Assembly: GCA_946494635.1 (NCBI GenBank)
Contig: CAMMCS010000024.1
Location: 1-15,981, forward strand
Reading direction: 5' to 3'
Source of the DNA: an uncultured Oscillibacter sp.
GTDB lineage: Bacteria; Bacillota; Clostridia; Oscillospirales; Oscillospiraceae
DNA: 15,981 bases
The position numbers were made by a program, and so were the translations under genes. The notes below the pieces were generated by a model. That model searched no databases. It had not been told where the DNA came from and saw nothing but the letters and a program-made list of their open reading frames with translations. Below, piece by piece: positions 12,117 through 15,981 of this stretch (its first letter is position 1; the number at the start of each line of letters is the position of its first letter).

Positions 12117-14342
12117 TCAGGCTTCCAGCAGACGCCGGGCCACCTCTACGTTTTTTTGCTCCATGGCCTTCAGCTTCCGCACGGCGGCCTCCTGGATCTC
12201 CGGATTTTTTGCCTGAACCATGCACTGGTCGATCATGGAGCGGAGATTTGCCTCGGTCAGATCCGCCAGGTCCACAAACTGCTCCTGCCCGATATACCGC
12301 AGGAAGGCGGAGACCTTGGGGTCATACACCACGCCGGCCAGCGGAACGCCCTGGCCTGCGGCGAAGATCAGGGCGTGGAGCCGCATGGCCACCACCGCCT
12401 GCATCCGGCTCAGGGCGCCGATGATGGTGCCGGCGCCGCCGGGATCGTTCAAGAAGTAGTGGGGGATGGAAAGCCCCCGGGCGACCAGCTGCCCGGCACC
12501 GGGATCCTGGTGCTTTTCCGCCGCCAGGAACACCGGCGTCAGGCCGTAGACGCGGTAGGCATATTCCGCCGCTGCACAGAAGAAGGGGGCTTTTTCCTCG
12601 AAGCCCTTCCACCGCCGCAGGGCGAAGCAGAGGTAGTTCCCGCGGGGCGGGATGCCGGAGCGCAGCAGCAGGCTGTCGGTCTCATCGTCCGGAGCCTTTG
12701 GCAGCGTCAGGGCCGGATCGGCGGTCAGCAGGATTTCCGGCTCCGTGACACCCATGTTCCGCAGCTCCTCCAGGGAATCCGGCTCCCGCAGGGTGATGAC
12801 ATCCACGCTCCGGTTGATAACCCGGGCGGTGAGCCGGCGGTGACTTTCCCGGGTGACAGGGCCGATGCCGCAGCCGTACATCTGCACACGGTTGCCCGCC
12901 TTCTTGGCCGCCCGGATATTGGCCAGATAAAACCACAGGGACCGGCGGGAGGTCACGTCCTGGATCAGGCTGCCGCCGCCGTTGATATACAGGCGGCTGC
13001 TGCTCATGGCGGTGTGCCAGGCCAGCAGGTTGGACCGGTGTACTGCCCGCACCCGGTAAGTGAGCCGGGTGCTTTTGGGATCCTTGCTGAGGACGGTGAC
13101 GGGCATATCCGGGTCGATGGAACGCATCTCCTGGAGGATGGCCTCCAGAATGGCGTCATCGCCGGCGTTGCCCCGGCCATAGGCACCGCAGATCACAACG
13201 CCGTCCCGGGCGGCGGGGCGCCGGCTGTGGCGGCGGAGGATGGACGCGTAGATCTGCAGCTGCGTGGACACGGTCTTTTGAATGGAGAAGTGGCTGGAGG
13301 CCTTTTCATAGAGCCGCTCCCCCAGCCGGCGGCGCAGGCCGTCGTCATTGCCCAGCGCGGCCAGATAGCCGCCCAGCGCCTGCCAGTCCCCGGGCTGGAA
13401 GAGATAGCCGTTCACATCCTGGTCGATGAGGTAGGGGATGCCGCCCACGGCGGTGGACACGGTGGCCAGGTGGAAACGGGCCCCCTCCGTCAGGGCGTAG
13501 GGGAAGGTCTCTGACAGGCTGGTGAGGGCGTTGATGTCCAGGGCACTGTAGAACCGGTCCATGCCGCCGGTAATCCACCCGGCGAAGCACACCTGTCCCG
13601 AAACCCCCAGCTCTGCGGCCAGGGCGGTGAGACGGTTTTTCTCCGGGCCGTCGCCGGCGATCAGCAGCCGCAGGCGGGGGCATTTGGCATATCCCGCGGC
13701 GAATCCCCGCACCAGGGTGGCCATGTCCTTCACCGGGTTCATCCGGGCGGCGATGCCCACCACTACACTGTCCTCGTCCACGTCGGCGCCCAGGCTCCGC
13801 AGGTATCCCAGCCGGTCCTCCTGGGGAGGGGGAGGCGTGAAGTCGATGCCGTTGTAGATGGAGTAGAACCGGTCCGGCGGGAAGTTCCGGGAGATCAGCA
13901 GATCCACCATGGCGTCGGACACGCCGATGCGGTAGTCCAGCTTCCGCAGGGCCATGGCGTTGATGGTGCCGAAGGTGAGATGGCTCAGGGGACGGCCCAT
14001 ATAGTCCAGCCGGTAATCGCTGTGGACGGTGGTCACCACCGGCAGCCCGGTGGGCTTGCGGAGCATGGCGCCGATCATATTGGCCCGGGAGCCGTGGCAG
14101 TGGATGATCTCGTACCCGCCCTCCCGGATATAGGCAACCAGCTTCCGCCGGGTGCGGAAGACGTTGTTGCCGCCGCAGATCATGGTGGGAATACCCATCT
14201 GGCGGGCCTCTTCGGCAAAGGGGCCTTCCCGGAAGCACACCAGCTGGGCAGCGATGGTCTTGTTCAGGTTTTGCAGCAGGCTCAGTACATGGGTTTTGGC
14301 GCCGCCGGAGTCTCCGCCGCTGATGAGATGAATAACCTTCAT
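12117..14342 (-). CDS. csaB: Glycosyltransferase-CsaB polysaccharide pyruvyl transferase fusion
   Basis: The 741-residue protein joins two enzymes. Residues 1-371 are a GT4-type retaining glycosyltransferase: N-terminal HLISGGDSGGAKTHV, the second Rossmann half starting at VVVGIAARMNPVKD (193), and the nucleotide-sugar motif SETFPYALTEGA (277-288, E278 and E286). After a basic linker (372-380), residues 381-741 are a pyruvyl transferase: GAYGRGNAGDDAILEAI (386-402), NGGGSLIQD, and the MRLHALIFA loop with the likely catalytic histidine. CsaB adds ketal pyruvate to secondary cell-wall polysaccharide, the ligand for SLH-domain proteins. No membrane segment is seen. I chose the ATG at 14342 because AAAGG lies six bases before it; a TTG at 14369 is less likely. 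It is divergent from a DUF4330 gene. Polymer and acceptor sugar are unknown. Confidence 0.9.
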   Translation of the reverse strand: MKVIHLISGGDSGGAKTHVLSLLQNLNKTIAAQLVCFREGPFAEEARQMGIPTMICGGNNVFRTRRKLVAYIREGGYEIIHCHGSRANMIGAMLRKPTGLPVVTTVHSDYRLDYMGRPLSHLTFGTINAMALRKLDYRIGVSDAMVDLLISRNFPPDRFYSIYNGIDFTPPPPQEDRLGYLRSLGADVDEDSVVVGIAARMNPVKDMATLVRGFAAGYAKCPRLRLLIAGDGPEKNRLTALAAELGVSGQVCFAGWITGGMDRFYSALDINALTSLSETFPYALTEGARFHLATVSTAVGGIPYLIDQDVNGYLFQPGDWQALGGYLAALGNDDGLRRRLGERLYEKASSHFSIQKTVSTQLQIYASILRRHSRRPAARDGVVICGAYGRGNAGDDAILEAILQEMRSIDPDMPVTVLSKDPKSTRLTYRVRAVHRSNLLAWHTAMSSSRLYINGGGSLIQDVTSRRSLWFYLANIRAAKKAGNRVQMYGCGIGPVTRESHRRLTARVINRSVDVITLREPDSLEELRNMGVTEPEILLTADPALTLPKAPDDETDSLLLRSGIPPRGNYLCFALRRWKGFEEKAPFFCAAAEYAYRVYGLTPVFLAAEKHQDPGAGQLVARGLSIPHYFLNDPGGAGTIIGALSRMQAVVAMRLHALIFAAGQGVPLAGVVYDPKVSAFLRYIGQEQFVDLADLTEANLRSMIDQCMVQAKNPEIQEAAVRKLKAMEQKNVEVARRLLEA

Positions 14343-14376
14343 GAGATGCCTTTCTTCTCTCTTTCGCAAATGGGGG

Positions 14377-14405
14377 TTGTAGAATTGCGGAAAATATTAT
14401 ACAAT
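14377..14405 (+). promoter_or_regulatory. Candidate promoter for the DUF4330 gene
   Basis: TTGTAG (14377-14382) and TACAAT (14400-14405) have a 17-base spacer. The -10 box overlaps the -10 box of the opposite-strand promoter, so the two would compete for polymerase. Confidence 0.4.
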
Positions 14406-14424
14406 ACCAACCAGATCTTGTCCA
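14396..14424 (-). promoter_or_regulatory. Strong sigma-A promoter of the glycosyltransferase-csaB gene
   Basis: On the minus strand, TGGACA (14419-14424) and a perfect TATAAT (14396-14401) are separated by 17 bases. The predicted start is near 14389, about 47 bases before the ATG. Confidence 0.8.
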
Positions 14425-14475
14425 GAAGACAAACGACAAATACAGGCGCGGCCCGCGCCGTTTACGGAGGAGACC

Positions 14476-14970
14476 ATGGAACAGAAAGCAAAGCGCGTTG
14501 GGAAATTTAATATCATCGACATCATCGCTGTCATTTTGATTCTGGCTGTGCTGGCCTTTGGCGCCTGGAAGCTGCTGGGCAGCAGCGGCGGCGGAGAGGC
14601 CGGCGAGAGCAGCATGGTGAAGGTGACGTATGTGGTACGGGCCGAGGGAGTGCCCAGAGAGGTTTATGAAAACTGCCAGGAGCATCTGCCCTCCCCCCTG
14701 ATGGCCTCCGGCGCTCTGGTGGGCGGCCAGATTGAGAGCGTGGAGATGGAGCCCTATTACGTCCTGAGCTCCAGCGGGGAGTGGGTGGAGGACCCGGACC
14801 ATGTGACGCTGTACTTTACCGCCACCACGGAGACCCCGGCAGGTGAGGTGATGACCACCAAGGTGGGCGATCAGGAGGTCCGGATCGGCAAGACGGATTA
14901 CATCCTCAAAAGCGAGTACATTGAGATCCAGGGCGGCACTGTTGTGGACGTGACCTGGGAGGAAGCGTAA
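14476..14970 (+). CDS. DUF4330-family single-pass membrane protein
   Basis: The 164-residue protein opens with a basic segment and KRVGKFNIIDIIAVILILAVLAFGAWKLL-type sequence: a short cytoplasmic tail, then one membrane helix (about 13-34) preceded by the G-x-FNIID motif typical of DUF4330. A glycine/serine linker (about 36-45) leads to an extracytoplasmic beta-rich domain (about 47-164) including VKVTYVVRAEGVP and VGDQEVRIGKTDYILKSE. No catalytic residues are evident and the biochemical role is unknown. DUF4330 genes are often found beside csaB and other envelope polysaccharide genes, and here the gene is directly divergent from one, which supports a cell-wall role. GGAGGAG precedes the ATG, and a strong terminator follows at once. 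Confidence 0.85.
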   Translation: MEQKAKRVGKFNIIDIIAVILILAVLAFGAWKLLGSSGGGEAGESSMVKVTYVVRAEGVPREVYENCQEHLPSPLMASGALVGGQIESVEMEPYYVLSSSGEWVEDPDHVTLYFTATTETPAGEVMTTKVGDQEVRIGKTDYILKSEYIEIQGGTVVDVTWEEA

Positions 14971-14976
14971 AAGAGC

Positions 14977-15009
14977 AGCAGCCCGGCCGTTGGCCGGGCT
15001 GCTTTTTTA
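14977..15009. terminator. Intrinsic terminator of the DUF4330 gene, probably bidirectional
   Basis: A perfect 12-bp stem (14977-14988 with 14992-15003) is followed by TTTTTT (15004-15009) on the plus strand. On the minus strand it is followed by GCTCTTTTAC just beyond the racemase gene, so it can serve both convergent units. Confidence 0.9.
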
Positions 15010-15013
15010 GCGG

Positions 15014-15706
15014 TTAAGACTCCAGCGCGAGCGCAGCGGCACGCTGGGCGTGGATCCGGGTGGTGTCGAACACCGGCAGGGCGGTGTCAGACTGACGGAT
15101 CAGCAGGCCGATCTCCGTGCAGCCCAGGATCACGCCCTGGGCGCCTTTGGCGGCCAGCTTGTCGATAACGGTCAGATAGCCCCGCCGGGAGTCCTCGGAG
15201 ATGACGCCCAGGCACAGCTCGTCGTAGATCACATGGTTGACAAAGGCGATGTCATCCTCCTCCGGGATGAGCACATCAATGCCGGAGGCGATGAGCTTGT
15301 CCTTGTAGAAGTCCTGGGTCATGGTGTACTTGGTGCCCAGCAGCGCCACCCTGGTGATGCCCTTCCGGTGCAGCGCGTCGGCGGTGGCCTCCGCGATGTG
15401 GACCAGGGGAATGTGGATCCGCTCCTGGATCTGAGGCGCCACCTTGTGCATGGTGTTGGTGCAGATCACCAGCAGGTCCGCCCCGGCCCGCTCCAGGTTC
15501 TGGGCGGCCTCCGCCAGGATGGCCGCAGAGCGGTCCCAGTCCCCGGCGGCCTGGCAGGCCTCGATGTCCGCAAAATCCACGCTGTACAGCAGGATCCTGG
15601 CGGAGTGCAGCCCGCCCAGGGCCTTTTTGACGGTCTCGTTGATGATCTGATAATAAGGGACGGTGCTCTCCCAGCTCATGCCGCCCAGCAGCCCGATGGT
15701 TTTCAT
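15014..15706 (-). CDS. Aspartate/glutamate racemase-family protein (amino acid racemase)
   Basis: The 230-residue protein is the usual length for the cofactor-independent racemase family. It opens with KTIGLLGGMSWESTVPYY, typical of the YgeA/aspartate racemase branch, and carries both catalytic cysteines: C82 in VICTNTMH and C196 in LGCTEIG. These two act as acid/base partners on the alpha-carbon. AGGAGG lies upstream of the ATG. It follows a dihydropyrimidinase/hydantoinase gene by only 21 bases on the same strand, so the two are probably co-transcribed. Hydantoin racemase belongs to the same superfamily, but the GGMSWEST opening favours an amino acid racemase. The natural substrate (aspartate, glutamate, homoserine or other) is not resolved. 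Confidence 0.87.
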   Translation of the reverse strand: MKTIGLLGGMSWESTVPYYQIINETVKKALGGLHSARILLYSVDFADIEACQAAGDWDRSAAILAEAAQNLERAGADLLVICTNTMHKVAPQIQERIHIPLVHIAEATADALHRKGITRVALLGTKYTMTQDFYKDKLIASGIDVLIPEEDDIAFVNHVIYDELCLGVISEDSRRGYLTVIDKLAAKGAQGVILGCTEIGLLIRQSDTALPVFDTTRIHAQRAAALALES

Positions 15707-15727
15707 AACAGGGAACCTCCTGATCGC

Positions 15728-15981
15728 TTATAAGGAATTTTTGCCCCGGGCCATATACTTGCCCGCCGGGGCCTCCGCCAGGACCTTGCCATCCTCCACG
15801 GAGAGCGCGCCCCGCAGCCACACCTGCCGGATGCCGCCTGCGGTGACGAAGCCCTCGTAGGGGTTGTAGTCCACGTTGGCCACGCAGTCCTCCGCCCGGA
15901 TGACATGGCTGGCGCCGGGGTCATACACCACGATGTCCGCGTCGCTGCCGGGCCGCAGCACGCCCTTGCGGGGATACAGGC
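15728..15981 (-). CDS. Dihydropyrimidinase / D-hydantoinase, C-terminal fragment (enters from right edge)
   Basis: The open frame runs past the right edge; an internal GTG at 15961 is not a real start. The visible end reads LYPRKGVLRPGSDADIVVYD, then NVDYNPYEGF, then GGIRQVWLRG and GKVLAEAPAGKYMARG. This is the conserved C-terminal beta-domain of dihydropyrimidinases and D-hydantoinases, amidohydrolases that open cyclic ureides such as dihydrouracil or 5-substituted hydantoins to N-carbamoyl amino acids. The metal site lies outside the window. It is followed after 21 bases by the racemase gene. Allantoinase is less likely because of the NVDYNPYEG segment. Confidence 0.85.
   Translation of the reverse strand, partial: LYPRKGVLRPGSDADIVVYDPGASHVIRAEDCVANVDYNPYEGFVTAGGIRQVWLRGALSVEDGKVLAEAPAGKYMARGKNSL

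Noticed and set aside
11925..13514. Plus-strand open frame of 529 codons opposite the csaB fusion
   Set aside because: It overlaps a convincing two-domain enzyme on the other strand, starts at the end of the CLC gene, runs through the terminator hairpin, and shows low-complexity content without motifs.
1..15981. Phage, transposon, CRISPR or defence island
   Set aside because: No integrase, transposase, direct-repeat array, restriction-modification or toxin-antitoxin gene is seen. Every major gene fits a metabolic, transport, envelope or regulatory role with normal operon structure.

Overview
The window is about 16 kb of GC-rich, gene-dense chromosome, probably from a gut Firmicute of the class Clostridia (Oscillospirales / Flavonifractor-Oscillibacter-like). 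The pointers are strong AGGAGG-type ribosome binding sites, high-GC coding sequence with housekeeping promoters standing out as AT-rich islands, tight intrinsic terminators, and a gene set typical of low-redox gut anaerobes (a flavin reductase-rubredoxin fusion, a GntR/RCK_C regulator with an OpuC transporter, CsaB, DUF4330). This placement is inferred from protein style; no rRNA or marker gene is present. I see no phage, insertion sequence, CRISPR array, tRNA or rRNA.

Layout. (1) 1-130, minus: the N-terminus of an adenine deaminase running off the left edge, with its own promoter and a long hairpin at the start of its leader. (2) 381-1007, plus: a flavin reductase-rubredoxin fusion. (3) 1092-2402, plus: a secreted, C-terminally anchored seven-repeat RCC1-type propeller. 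(4) 2453-4987, minus: a three-gene ECF sigma factor operon (small membrane protein, sigma factor, large single-pass membrane protein that may be the anti-sigma factor) with an ECF-type promoter that looks autoregulated. (5) 5137-9047, minus: an osmolyte-uptake operon, a BusR-like GntR/RCK_C regulator followed by OpuC ATPase with CBS domains, a permease, and a permease-binding protein fusion. (6) 9292-10380, minus: serC, monocistronic. (7) 10621-11928, plus: a CLC-family anion transporter resembling the fluoride-type clade. (8) 12117-14342, minus: a glycosyltransferase-CsaB (polysaccharide pyruvyl transferase) fusion, divergent from (9) 14476-14970, plus: a DUF4330 protein. (10) 15014-15706, minus: an Asp/Glu-racemase-family enzyme directly downstream of (11) the C-terminus of a dihydropyrimidinase/D-hydantoinase entering from the right edge.

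The most coherent system is region 5. The regulator has the domain order of BusR, the c-di-AMP-responsive repressor of glycine betaine uptake, and the ATPase carries the CBS domains that bind c-di-AMP in some OpuCA proteins. The regulator's own promoter is flanked by a bipartite inverted repeat with the wide spacing reported for BusR operators. Control by c-di-AMP may therefore act on both transcription and transporter activity within one operon. Region 4 is a cell-envelope signalling unit whose output genes are unknown. Regions 8-9 suggest secondary cell-wall polysaccharide modification. Almost every gene unit is bounded by a clear hairpin terminator, several of them bidirectional between convergent genes.
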